NCBI GenBank assembly: GCA_036525535.1
Contig: DATDAH010000050.1
Coordinates: forward strand, 1 to 8,356
From: DATDAH01 sp036525535
Lineage (GTDB): Bacteria; Actinomycetota; Acidimicrobiia; Acidimicrobiales; DATDAH01
DNA: 8,356 bases
Reading direction: 5' to 3'
In this document: positions 1-5,906 of the stretch, piece after piece
Position numbering within the stretch: position 1 is the first letter of the stretch
Layout: each line of letters begins with the position of its first letter
The notes under the pieces: model-generated
Database searches by the model: none
What the model was told of the DNA's origin: nothing
The model's input: only the letters and a program-made list of their open reading frames with translations
Made by a program: the position numbers and the translations under genes

Positions 1-114
1 CACCGGCTGCGCCCGGCTCCCCTGAACCTGGTCGTCCACAGCTTCAGCGACGAGGTCCCCCAGGAGACGTTCCGCCTGGATACCTTCGAGTTCCTCGACC
101 TCGACGCCTACTGA
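1..114 (+). CDS. C-terminal end of an unidentified protein (partial)
   Basis: This is an open frame entering from the left edge and ending at a TGA at 112-114. It gives 37 residues that finish in an acidic tail, FLDLDAY. The stretch has strongly G/C-biased third positions like its neighbours, so it is probably the real end of a gene. I do not recognise the family from so short a tail, which has no motif. The polysaccharide deacetylase starts 20 bases downstream on the same strand, with no visible terminator between them. The two are therefore probably co-transcribed, and this gene may share the glycan theme, but that rests on position only. Confidence 0.6.
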   Translation, partial: HRLRPAPLNLVVHSFSDEVPQETFRLDTFEFLDLDAY

Positions 115-134
115 GCGCCCCCGCTCTCCGAGCC

Positions 135-959
135 ATGACCCCGCCCTTCACCTTCACCTTCGACGTCGAGGACCACCGCCCCGATGACGGGACCGAGCTG
201 CGCCTCCTGGACGCCACCCGCCGGGTGCTGGCCTTCTGCGCCGACCGGGGCGTCGTCGGCACCGTCTTCGTGGTCGGTGAGGTCGTCCGGGACCACCCCG
301 AGCTGGTGCGCGAGATCGCGGCCCAGGGCCACGAGCTCGGCCTCCACGGATGGCGACACACCCCGATCCCCGAACTGACCCCTGAGGTGTTCCACGAGGA
401 GACGGCCCGGGGACGTGCCCTCCTGGCCGAGGTGGCCGGCCAGGACGTGATCGGCTTCCGCGCCCCGACGTTCTCGCTCGTGCCCGACACCGTCTGGGCC
501 ACCGACGTGCTCGTCGACCTCGGCTTCACCTACTCCTCGAGCATCCTGCCCGCCTGGAGCCCGCTCTACGGCTACCCCGGCCTGCCCCGCCACCCCTTCA
601 CCTGGCCGTCGGGGCTCCTGGAGCTCCCCGCCCCGATCATCAAGGCCGGTCCCCTCGGGCTCCCGGTGGTCGGTGGCACCTACCTGCGGGTCCTGCCCTG
701 GCCCGTGGTGCGGGCCGGCCTGCGGGACAAGCCGCTGGGGTCGGTGCCCTTCACCTACTGCCATCCCTACGACGCCGACCCGGGTGAGCCGTACTGGGTG
801 GTCCCGGGGACCGGTCGTCTGCTCAGCCCCCTGCTCTGGTACGGGCGCAAGCGGATGCTGCGCCGTATGGAACGCCTGCTGGCCGGCGATGCCGGGCCGC
901 CGCTGCGCCAGCGCCTGGCCGACGTGCCCGCCGAGGTCCCGGCCGTTCTCGCGGCCTGA
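135..959 (+). CDS. Polysaccharide deacetylase, NodB-like with DUF3473-type C-terminus
   Basis: This 274-residue protein is a predicted metal-dependent carbohydrate esterase (CE4/NodB fold) that removes N-acetyl groups from an exo- or cell-wall polysaccharide. Motif 1 is FTFDVEDH at residues 7-14, with D10 as probable base and E12/D13 nearby. Motif 2 is HGWRH (71-75), giving the H-x3-H metal pair. Motif 3 is GFRAPTFS (107-114), and YCHPYD (208-213) supplies the late histidine. The FDVED form of motif 1, the GGTYLRVLP stretch (180-188) and the HPYDADP segment followed by a basic helix (238-250) match the subgroup carrying a DUF3473 tail, familiar from XrtA/PEP-CTERM exopolysaccharide loci. Length is normal for that subgroup, about 280 residues. 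No signal peptide is seen. The ATG at 135 has only a weak GAG upstream, but motif 1 begins at residue 7, leaving little room for another start. The family call is firm; the substrate is unknown. Confidence 0.93.
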   Translation: MTPPFTFTFDVEDHRPDDGTELRLLDATRRVLAFCADRGVVGTVFVVGEVVRDHPELVREIAAQGHELGLHGWRHTPIPELTPEVFHEETARGRALLAEVAGQDVIGFRAPTFSLVPDTVWATDVLVDLGFTYSSSILPAWSPLYGYPGLPRHPFTWPSGLLELPAPIIKAGPLGLPVVGGTYLRVLPWPVVRAGLRDKPLGSVPFTYCHPYDADPGEPYWVVPGTGRLLSPLLWYGRKRMLRRMERLLAGDAGPPLRQRLADVPAEVPAVLAA

Positions 960-976
960 GGGCGATCAGTCGCCCT
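959..976. terminator. Candidate bidirectional hairpin over two convergent stop codons
   Basis: The perfect 7-bp inverted repeat AGGGCGA (959-965) and TCGCCCT (970-976) encloses the 4-base loop TCAG. The last base of the deacetylase TGA opens the stem, and the TGA of the minus-strand SGNH gene (966-968 read in reverse) lies in the loop. It sits where a shared terminator for two convergent genes would be expected. There is no T tract on either side, so it is not a classical intrinsic terminator. Actinobacteria are often reported to use hairpins without a U tail, but in GC-rich DNA a stem of this size can also arise by chance. Confidence 0.4.
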
Positions 977-1796
977 GGTAGTCGGGCGCGCAGCCGCCCG
1001 GTTCGGGCACCTGCTCGGTCCGCCAGTCGTCCGCCCACGACGGCGACGGGCGGAGGTCGAGTTCAGCGGCGACGACCTCCAACAACCCCTGGGCCAACAG
1101 GATCTGACCTTCGGGGCACAGGTGGATGCCGTCCGCCCGACGGACCGGAACCGCCTCGCCGTCCGGGCGCGGGAGGGTGGCGCTGAAGCCCTCGGGCGCG
1201 ACCCACGTGTCGGCATCCACGAAGTCGACGTCGTCCCGCCGATCGGCCAAGGCGTGGAAGTCCTGCTGCAGCCCGTCGACGAACTCGGCTTCCTCTGCGT
1301 CATCGATGACGAGGGGGCCGACCCACAGCACGCGGGCGCCGTTCTCGGTCAGCAGGTCGGCGAAGGGGTCCAGGATCTCGTCGGCGTAGCTCCCCGGCTC
1401 CAGCAGCTCGCCCGCCGCGAAGTCGCCGAGCACCTCCAGGTACTCCCAGTGCCCGACCGAGACCACGACCAGGTCGGGCTGGTGCGCGTCGAGGGCGGCC
1501 CGCCAGACGGCCTGGTCGGCCGCGTCGCGGGGGAGATCCGGGCCGAGGGCGAAGGCGGCCTCGGCCGCACCGGTGGCCTCGATGCCGTAGGCGAGGGGCC
1601 CGGCCGCCTCGGCGAGGACGGAGTCGCCGGCGATGAGGACGGCCGGCTGGTCATCGGCCGGGTCAGTGGTCGGCGTCGCCACCACCGTGGTCGTGGTCGA
1701 CGGGGAGGTCGTGGGGGCGGCCGCGTCGCCGTCGTCGCTGCAGGCCCCCAGCAGGAGCGTGGCGAGGCCGAGGGCCAGGAGGCGACGGCTCGTCAA
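966..1796 (-). CDS. SGNH/GDSL-hydrolase-like lipoprotein
   Basis: This 276-residue protein is a predicted exported lipoprotein with an SGNH-hydrolase fold, possibly an esterase acting on acyl groups of a surface glycan. The N-terminus is basic, then hydrophobic, ending in a lipobox LLGAC with lipidated C19. A Thr/Ser/Pro-rich linker follows (about 26-50). Block I is AGDSVL with nucleophile S59, and block V is DGIH with D222 and H225. The usual Gly-x-Asn of block III is replaced by VGHWEY (114-119), and a PGS follows about 20 residues later. From memory this resembles the SGNH domains attached to OafA-type acyltransferases, which also carry Gly-x-Trp there. I chose the TTG at 1796 because it overlaps the upstream TGA as TTGA and gives a compact signal peptide. 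An in-frame TTG at 1814 would add six residues. Neither start has a clear Shine-Dalgarno sequence, so translation is probably coupled to the upstream SGNH gene. The fold is confident, the activity less so. Confidence 0.82.
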   Translation of the reverse strand: MTSRRLLALGLATLLLGACSDDGDAAAPTTSPSTTTTVVATPTTDPADDQPAVLIAGDSVLAEAAGPLAYGIEATGAAEAAFALGPDLPRDAADQAVWRAALDAHQPDLVVVSVGHWEYLEVLGDFAAGELLEPGSYADEILDPFADLLTENGARVLWVGPLVIDDAEEAEFVDGLQQDFHALADRRDDVDFVDADTWVAPEGFSATLPRPDGEAVPVRRADGIHLCPEGQILLAQGLLEVVAAELDLRPSPSWADDWRTEQVPEPGGCAPDYQGD

Positions 1797-2506
1797 TCGA
1801 GGCCGGCCACGCAACGCCGGGCCGCAGTCAGCAGGGTGTGCTGGAACGCCGCCTCACCCGGCCGGGACAGGTGCACCCCGTCGGCGATGAACCATCCCGG
1901 GTGTTGCGGTGCGAGGCCGGCCCAGTCCGGGCTGCGCACCGCGGTCGACTCGGCGTCGGCGGTGGTCAGCTCGTCGTTCACGGCCAGTGCCGTCCGCCGC
2001 TCCCCGGCGCCGCCCACGACGGGCATCGTGGGCCAGATCACACACTGGTCCTCGACGTCACGGAGGAAGCGTCGGATCGAGCGTCGGACAGCTTGGCGGG
2101 CGGCGCCGGGATCCGCGCTCTCCCGCACCCAGCGCACATCCCCGGACCCGGCCGAGACGATCACCACCTCGGCCCCGAGGTCGACGGCCTGGCCGGCGAG
2201 AACACGGACCCGAGCGGCGCGCCAGGCGTTGCGGGCCTTGACCGACGCCCGCCAGCCCTGGTCGATGAGGCTGAGGGTGAACGCCCGGGTCGACGTGGGA
2301 TGGGTCGGGCCCTCGGACTCCAACTGGCCCAGGATGCTGTCCCCGACGGCGGCGACCTTCGGTCCCCCTGGCGGGCCCGCGAACGCGGGAACGGTCTCGA
2401 CCTGCGCCGCGCTCGGGCCGGCAGTCACGACGGCGAGTCCCACGATGAGCGCCCCGAGGATGACGCGGCCGGGCCGGCTCCGGCTAGCCGTCGGTCGTCG
2501 TGCCAC
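1793..2506 (-). CDS. Secreted SGNH/GDSL-family hydrolase
   Basis: This 237-residue protein is a predicted exported SGNH hydrolase (esterase or deacylase). It has a basic N-terminus, a hydrophobic core at about 15-30 and a possible signal-peptidase site after SAA near residue 34. There is no lipobox cysteine, so it is probably secreted or anchored by an uncleaved helix. Block I is VGDSIL with S57, and block V is DGVHLS with D209 and H212. The block III region reads SAGSGD (118-123), with Gly where Asn is expected in Gly-x-Asn, so the oxyanion hole is altered or built differently. The GTG start at 2506 lies inside the end of the upstream lipoprotein gene (23-base overlap) and has GAGG at 2513-2516, six bases away. 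Its own end overlaps the next SGNH gene by TTGA. It is only distantly similar to that neighbour, so the pair is not a recent duplication. The substrate is unknown; surface-glycan O-acyl groups are plausible from context. Confidence 0.85.
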   Translation of the reverse strand: MARRPTASRSRPGRVILGALIVGLAVVTAGPSAAQVETVPAFAGPPGGPKVAAVGDSILGQLESEGPTHPTSTRAFTLSLIDQGWRASVKARNAWRAARVRVLAGQAVDLGAEVVIVSAGSGDVRWVRESADPGAARQAVRRSIRRFLRDVEDQCVIWPTMPVVGGAGERRTALAVNDELTTADAESTAVRSPDWAGLAPQHPGWFIADGVHLSRPGEAAFQHTLLTAARRCVAGLD

Positions 2507-2918
2507 CCGCGGCCTCGGCCACGGTCGCGGCGGTGGCGGGATCGTTCAGCTCCACGGTCCAGTCCTCGCCGTACGCGACGGCGGCGGGCGGCTCCGCGCC
2601 CTCGGGGGCGAGGAAGTCGTTCATGAGGCCGTCGTCGTACCAGATCGTGAGGATGGCCAGGCCGCCGTCGATCGTGCACTGGCTGAGCTCACGGACCTCG
2701 TCGACCAGGCCCTCGTAGTCCAGCGCGCACTCGATGCCGCCGGCGGCGAGGTCCTCGTTGAGGTCGCTGATGGTCGCGTACGAGCTGAGCTCGGTCTCGG
2801 CCTCGGCCTCGGTGCTCGGCGTCGTCCCGTCGGGGTCCTCGGTGCTCCCGCCGTCATCGCCAGAGCACGCACTGAGCGCTAGGAGGGCGACGGCGACGGT
2901 GGCCAGGGATGCCTTCAC
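2484..2918 (-). CDS. Small lipoprotein of unknown function
   Basis: This gene encodes 144 residues from a GTG at 2918. The N-terminus VKASLATVAVALLALSAC is a lipoprotein signal with the lipobox LSAC and lipidated C18. An acidic, Ser/Thr-rich linker (about 19-45) leads to a compact domain of about 95 residues. That domain holds two further cysteines, C64 in GIEC and C81 in SQCTIDGG, placed to form a disulfide outside the cell. Spaced cysteine pairs in small extracytoplasmic lipoproteins are common in Actinobacteria, but I recognise no named family and give no function. The frame continues upstream of 2918 without a stop, into the neighbouring gene, but has no fitting start, and the signal peptide begins exactly here. 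The end overlaps the start of the secreted SGNH gene by 23 bases, so the two are probably translated together. A binding or accessory role for the SGNH proteins is conjecture. Confidence 0.78.
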   Translation of the reverse strand: MKASLATVAVALLALSACSGDDGGSTEDPDGTTPSTEAEAETELSSYATISDLNEDLAAGGIECALDYEGLVDEVRELSQCTIDGGLAILTIWYDDGLMNDFLAPEGAEPPAAVAYGEDWTVELNDPATAATVAEAAGGTTTDG

Positions 2919-2925
2919 GCCTGCG

Positions 2926-2955
2926 ATTCTGACTGGACGCAGGGCCGCCGGCCAA
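2926..2955 (-). promoter_or_regulatory. Candidate promoter for the lipoprotein-SGNH genes
   Basis: On the minus strand, TTGGCC (2955-2950) and CAGAAT (2931-2926) stand 18 bases apart, each matching 4 of 6 bases of the -35 and -10 consensus. The -10-like box ends seven bases before the GTG at 2918, so transcription would start at or very near that codon, giving a leaderless message. This fits the lack of a well-spaced Shine-Dalgarno sequence there. The 101-base gap to the upstream glycosyltransferase gene is the largest between genes in the window and is a natural place for a promoter. The match is weak. Confidence 0.3.
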
Positions 2956-2986
2956 ACCCTTCGCCCGGCCGCGGGGCGCCATCGCC

Positions 2987-3005
2987 GTCGCGCCGGAGCG
3001 GCGAC
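2987..3005 (-). terminator. Weak hairpin downstream of the glycosyltransferase stop
   Basis: GTCGC (2987-2991) plus CG (2994-2995) can pair with CGGCGAC (2999-3005), with a two-base bulge and a three-base GAG loop. It lies 14 bases after the stop codon of the minus-strand glycosyltransferase gene. No T tract follows. It could mark the end of an oxidoreductase-glycosyltransferase transcript, but imperfect GC hairpins of this kind are frequent by chance at this base composition. Confidence 0.18.
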
Positions 3006-3019
3006 CGGGACGAGGCGAC

Positions 3020-4270
3020 TCACACCGTGACGCTCCGGCGCTCCTGGAGCTCCGCCAGCGCGACCGCGGCAAGCACCACCAGGGCGACCTCGGCCGGCGC
3101 CCGGAAGCGCAAGAGGCCGTAGAACAGGGCGGAGACGACGGTGACCACGATCACGGTCGACAGCAGCGGCCAGATCGTCCGCCGACGCTGTCGGAGCGTC
3201 ACCGCGCCAGCCACCGCGAAGGGAACGAGCAGCCAGAAGGACACGAACCCCGCCCAACCGACCGGCGGCTCCCGTCCCTCGTTCTCGTTGAAGCGGACCA
3301 TCGAGGCCGGGTCATAGAGGCTCCACGTGCGGGCCACCCGGACCGCGGCAACCCGCGGCAGGTCACCGATGTGGTCCCGCGCGTACTCGAGCGCGACATG
3401 GCGGTAGTCGGCGTTGACCACCGACTGATCGCGGCTCTGGGCGTCGGTGAAGGACCCCTCCGGGAGGCAGGCGATGTCCCACAGGCCAGGGTCCGGGCCG
3501 TCGTACTGGCTGTCGCAGTTGGCCCCGACGAGGGTCAGGCCGTCGTTGGTGGAGATCAGGAAGGTCTGGTCGAACCGGCCGGCGTTGTAGACCACCCAAG
3601 GGGCCAGGACGACCATGCCGGCGACCCCGGCCAGAGCGAGGTGCCCGAAGCGCCGTGACCAGGGCCCGACGGCGCGCAGGGCGAGGGGGGCGAAGGCGAG
3701 GGCCCCGAGCAGGGCCAACTCGGCCCGGGACAACGCGGCCAGCCCCGCCAGGGCGCCGACGACGACGGCTCGGCGCCCCGCCGGCGCGTCCTCGTAGTCG
3801 TAGACCGCCCACAGCAGCAGGGCCACCAACAACACCGTGAGCGTCTCGGCCATGATCACGGCGTCGTTGGCCCAGAGGTTCGGGTACACGGCGGCGGCGA
3901 CACCGGCCCACAGGGCTACGCGGTCCTGGCCGGTCACCTTTCGGGCGAGGAGGGCGATGGCCACGACGGCCAGCGCCCCGTACACGGCCTGCACCAGGCG
4001 CTGGGCCAGCACACTCCGGCCGAACACCAGCGCGGTGGGTGCTTGGGAGACCTGGGTGAGCGGAGCGTGGTCGGCCGCGGGTCGCTCGTGGTCCCGGGAG
4101 TCGAACCCCCCGCCCTCGGCCAGGACCTGGGCCTGGGTGGCGTAGTAGAGGGCGTCGCTGAACTCGACCTCGTCGGACCACTTGGCCACGCCGACGTAGC
4201 CCACTCGGACCGTGAGGGCGAGCAGGAAGATCAGCGCCAGCTTGACCCAGAACCGGTCGCGACCCGCCAC
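3020..4270 (-). CDS. GT39-like integral-membrane glycosyltransferase (GT-C fold)
   Basis: This 416-residue polytopic membrane protein is of the dolichyl-phosphate-mannose-protein mannosyltransferase/ArnT-like class. Such enzymes take a sugar from a polyprenyl-phosphate donor and transfer it on the outer face of the membrane. A first membrane helix (about 9-28) leads to an acidic loop containing SDEVEFSDALYY (32-43), where D39 sits like the catalytic or metal-binding Asp before Tyr in GT-C enzymes. Further helices lie at about 97-110, 115-130, 140-157, 167-200, 212-228, 340-358, 366-385 and 389-406. The external loop (229-337) contains NCDSQYDG and, further on, C268, a probable disulfide with C252. 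VRVARTWSLYDP (310-321) and YGLLRFRAP (384-392) are also typical of actinobacterial members. I chose the GTG at 4270, with GGGAG 12 bases upstream and 20 bases after the oxidoreductase stop. A CTG at 4294 overlapping that stop as CTGA is possible. It is co-directional with the oxidoreductase and probably in one operon with it. Acceptor and donor sugar are unknown. Confidence 0.85.
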   Translation of the reverse strand: MAGRDRFWVKLALIFLLALTVRVGYVGVAKWSDEVEFSDALYYATQAQVLAEGGGFDSRDHERPAADHAPLTQVSQAPTALVFGRSVLAQRLVQAVYGALAVVAIALLARKVTGQDRVALWAGVAAAVYPNLWANDAVIMAETLTVLLVALLLWAVYDYEDAPAGRRAVVVGALAGLAALSRAELALLGALAFAPLALRAVGPWSRRFGHLALAGVAGMVVLAPWVVYNAGRFDQTFLISTNDGLTLVGANCDSQYDGPDPGLWDIACLPEGSFTDAQSRDQSVVNADYRHVALEYARDHIGDLPRVAAVRVARTWSLYDPASMVRFNENEGREPPVGWAGFVSFWLLVPFAVAGAVTLRQRRRTIWPLLSTVIVVTVVSALFYGLLRFRAPAEVALVVLAAVALAELQERRSVTV

Positions 4271-4290
4271 CCTCGTCGACGGCTCCCGGC

Positions 4291-5817
4291 TCAGTGTCGA
4301 CGGGCGGGGTCGGCCGCCTTGGGGATGACCGGAGCGGCGCGACCGGTGCCGGACTCCCGGAGCTCCTCGACCGCCTCGCCCTCCTCGTGGTACTCCTCTT
4401 CGACGTTCACGGCCCAGATGTCGTGGTCGGCGCCGTAGAGGTTCTCCACGGTCAGCATGGCCGTGTACATCGAGTGGTCCTGGTTGTTGTACTTGTGCAT
4501 CCCGTTGCGCCCGACCGGGAACACGTTCGGCGTGTTGGCCTCGACCCAGCGCCGGAGCACGTCGACGTTGTCGGCGTAGGTCTCGTCGTAGGTGGGGTAA
4601 GCCTTGGGCTGGCGCACGACATAGCCGGCCTCGACCTGGTCCGCCTCGATGAGCCCCAGGGTCACCAGCTCCCGCGTCCCCTGGGCGACCAGGTCCTCGT
4701 CGGTGGAGGTCCAGAGCTCGTCGCCCTCGAAGACGAAGTACTCGAGGCCGAGGCAGGTCCGGCCGTCCTTGACCAGGTACTTCGACCACGAACCGAAGTT
4801 CTGGATGCGACCGACCTGGACCTCGGGAGCGTGGATGTAGATCCAGTTGTCCGGGAACCCGGCCGCCTCAGGCACCACCAGCGCGACGGTGAGGAAGTCC
4901 CGGTACTGGATGTCGTCCGCCGCGGCGAGGACGTCCGTCGGCACCGGGGGGTCCATGGCCTTGAGCAGCTGGGTGAACGGCATCGAGGAGATGACGTTGT
5001 CGCAGGGGAACTTCTGGCCCCCCGCCTCGACGGCCACGGCCCGACCACCTTCGTGGATGATGCGATCGACCCGGGTCTGCGTCTGGACCGACGAGCCCTG
5101 CGCCCGCACCTTCTCGGTGCACCGCTCCCACATCATCCCCGGCCCGTACTTGGGGTACTCGAACTCCTCGATGAGGCTGGCGATCTCCTTCTGGTTCCGG
5201 TTGGGCAGGAGGGCGTTGAGCACCGCCTTGAAGAGTGAGAGGTTCTTGATGCGTTGGGCCGCCCAGTCCGCGGGCATCTCCTCGGCCGGGATGCCCCAGA
5301 CCTTCTCGGTGTAGGTCTTGAAGAACGTCCGGTAGAGGCGCCAGCCGAAGCGGGAGGCGACCCAGCCCTCGAACTTGTCCTGGTTCTCGGGTGGTCGCAC
5401 CCGCACCCAGAGATAGGACAGCACGCACAGGAACGCCTCGATGAGGCCGAGGTTGCGCAGCGCGTTGAAGGCCTTCAGCGGGTAGTCGAAGTACTTCCCG
5501 TCGTAGTAGATCCGGCTCATGCGGGGCGTCAGGATGAAATCGCCTTCGTCGAGGATCTCGTGCCAGAGCTCCTCGACGGGCTTCACCTTGGTGAAGAAGC
5601 GGTGGCCGCCGATGTCGAAGCGCCAGCCGTCGCGCTCGACGGTCCGGCTGATGCCCCCGATCTCGTCAGTGGCCTCGAGGACGGTGGAGGTCACCCCCCG
5701 CTGTCCGAGGGTGTAGGCCGCGGTCAGGCCGGCGGGACCGGCGCCGATGATGACGACGTCGCCGGGCTCGGCGCCGGCCTGCTGGTCGGGGGCGTCAGGG
5801 GAGGGAAGCGGGGTCAT
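4291..5817 (-). CDS. FAD-dependent oxidoreductase (protoporphyrinogen oxidase/UGM-like superfamily)
   Basis: This 508-residue soluble flavoprotein has a Rossmann dinucleotide site, VVIIGAGPAGLTAAY (21-35), with the G-x-G-x-x-G glycines at 25, 27 and 30 and the ribose-binding E48 at the end of the second strand. GGISRT (54-59) and DIGGHRFF (68-75) follow, as in NAD_binding_8/amine-oxidase-type enzymes. YTEKVWGIP (169-177) and YPKYGPGMMWE (221-231) are typical of the UDP-galactopyranose mutase/HemY-like group. A second FAD contact is expected at FPVGRNGMHKYNNQDHSMY (433-451). The length is usual for the uncharacterised actinobacterial branch and longer than classical UDP-galactopyranose mutase (about 400). 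No signal or membrane helix is seen, so it should be cytoplasmic. The ATG at 5817 has AGG six bases upstream. It leads the minus-strand block just before a membrane glycosyltransferase, which suggests a role in making or altering a glycan precursor. Redox cofactor, substrate and reaction cannot be read; a haem-pathway role looks unlikely from the neighbours. Confidence 0.88.
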   Translation of the reverse strand: MTPLPSPDAPDQQAGAEPGDVVIIGAGPAGLTAAYTLGQRGVTSTVLEATDEIGGISRTVERDGWRFDIGGHRFFTKVKPVEELWHEILDEGDFILTPRMSRIYYDGKYFDYPLKAFNALRNLGLIEAFLCVLSYLWVRVRPPENQDKFEGWVASRFGWRLYRTFFKTYTEKVWGIPAEEMPADWAAQRIKNLSLFKAVLNALLPNRNQKEIASLIEEFEYPKYGPGMMWERCTEKVRAQGSSVQTQTRVDRIIHEGGRAVAVEAGGQKFPCDNVISSMPFTQLLKAMDPPVPTDVLAAADDIQYRDFLTVALVVPEAAGFPDNWIYIHAPEVQVGRIQNFGSWSKYLVKDGRTCLGLEYFVFEGDELWTSTDEDLVAQGTRELVTLGLIEADQVEAGYVVRQPKAYPTYDETYADNVDVLRRWVEANTPNVFPVGRNGMHKYNNQDHSMYTAMLTVENLYGADHDIWAVNVEEEYHEEGEAVEELRESGTGRAAPVIPKAADPARRH

Positions 5818-5892
5818 CGGGTACCTGGTTCGGGTTCGTGGCAGGGCCGTGCGATACGCCCGGAGCGGCCACGGTGGACGGGGCGACGCCGG

Positions 5893-5898
5893 TACAGT
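5893..5898 (+). promoter_or_regulatory. Candidate -10 element for a leaderless GTG start
   Basis: TACAGT fits the actinobacterial TANNNT -10 pattern and ends eight bases before the GTG at 5907. That spacing puts the transcription start at or next to the start codon. No convincing -35 box is present at the usual distance. There is also no Shine-Dalgarno sequence in front of the GTG, as expected of a leaderless gene. The element lies in the 89-base divergent gap shared with the oxidoreductase gene. Confidence 0.4.
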
Positions 5899-5906
5899 CC
5901 CGGCCC

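Noticed and set aside
1122..2882. A 586-codon open frame on the plus strand, antisense to the lipoprotein and both SGNH genes.
   Set aside because: Long antisense frames are expected at this GC content. Its translation has no recognisable motif and is Arg/Gly-rich in the usual shadow style, whereas the minus-strand genes carry lipoboxes, GDS and DGxH motifs in normal order.
2962..2978. Inverted repeat CGCCC/GGGCG with a 7-base loop in the gap between the glycosyltransferase and lipoprotein genes.
   Set aside because: Five base pairs with a GC-only loop are common by chance at this composition. The repeat is 42 bases past the stop codon and has no proper T tract.
2919..3257. Extension of the lipoprotein frame upstream to a start near 3257, giving 257 residues.
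   Set aside because: It would overlap the glycosyltransferase gene by more than 200 bases and bury the lipoprotein signal peptide in mid-protein. The GTG at 2918 gives a textbook signal and lipobox.
4275..4303. Direct repeat GTCGACGG at 4275-4282 and 4296-4303, offset by 21 bases (two helical turns), at the oxidoreductase-glycosyltransferase junction.
   Set aside because: The 8-base unit contains a common GC-rich palindrome and partly lies in coding sequence. Two copies are too few to support an operator claim.
4271..4789. Extension of the glycosyltransferase frame upstream to 4789, giving a 589-residue protein.
   Set aside because: The extra 173 codons lie wholly over the 3' part of the oxidoreductase gene and read as Arg/Gly/Pro-rich shadow sequence. 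The first membrane helix begins just after the GTG at 4270.
4294..5238. A 314-codon open frame on the plus strand, antisense to the oxidoreductase gene.
   Set aside because: The opposite strand encodes a complete flavoprotein with conserved motifs. This frame yields low-complexity Val/Leu/Asp/Arg-rich protein and is a mirror of that gene's codon bias.
5818..5906. A promoter for the minus-strand oxidoreductase in the divergent gap.
   Set aside because: One must exist in or near this gap, but I see no TANNNT box with a matching -35 on the minus strand, so I do not place it.
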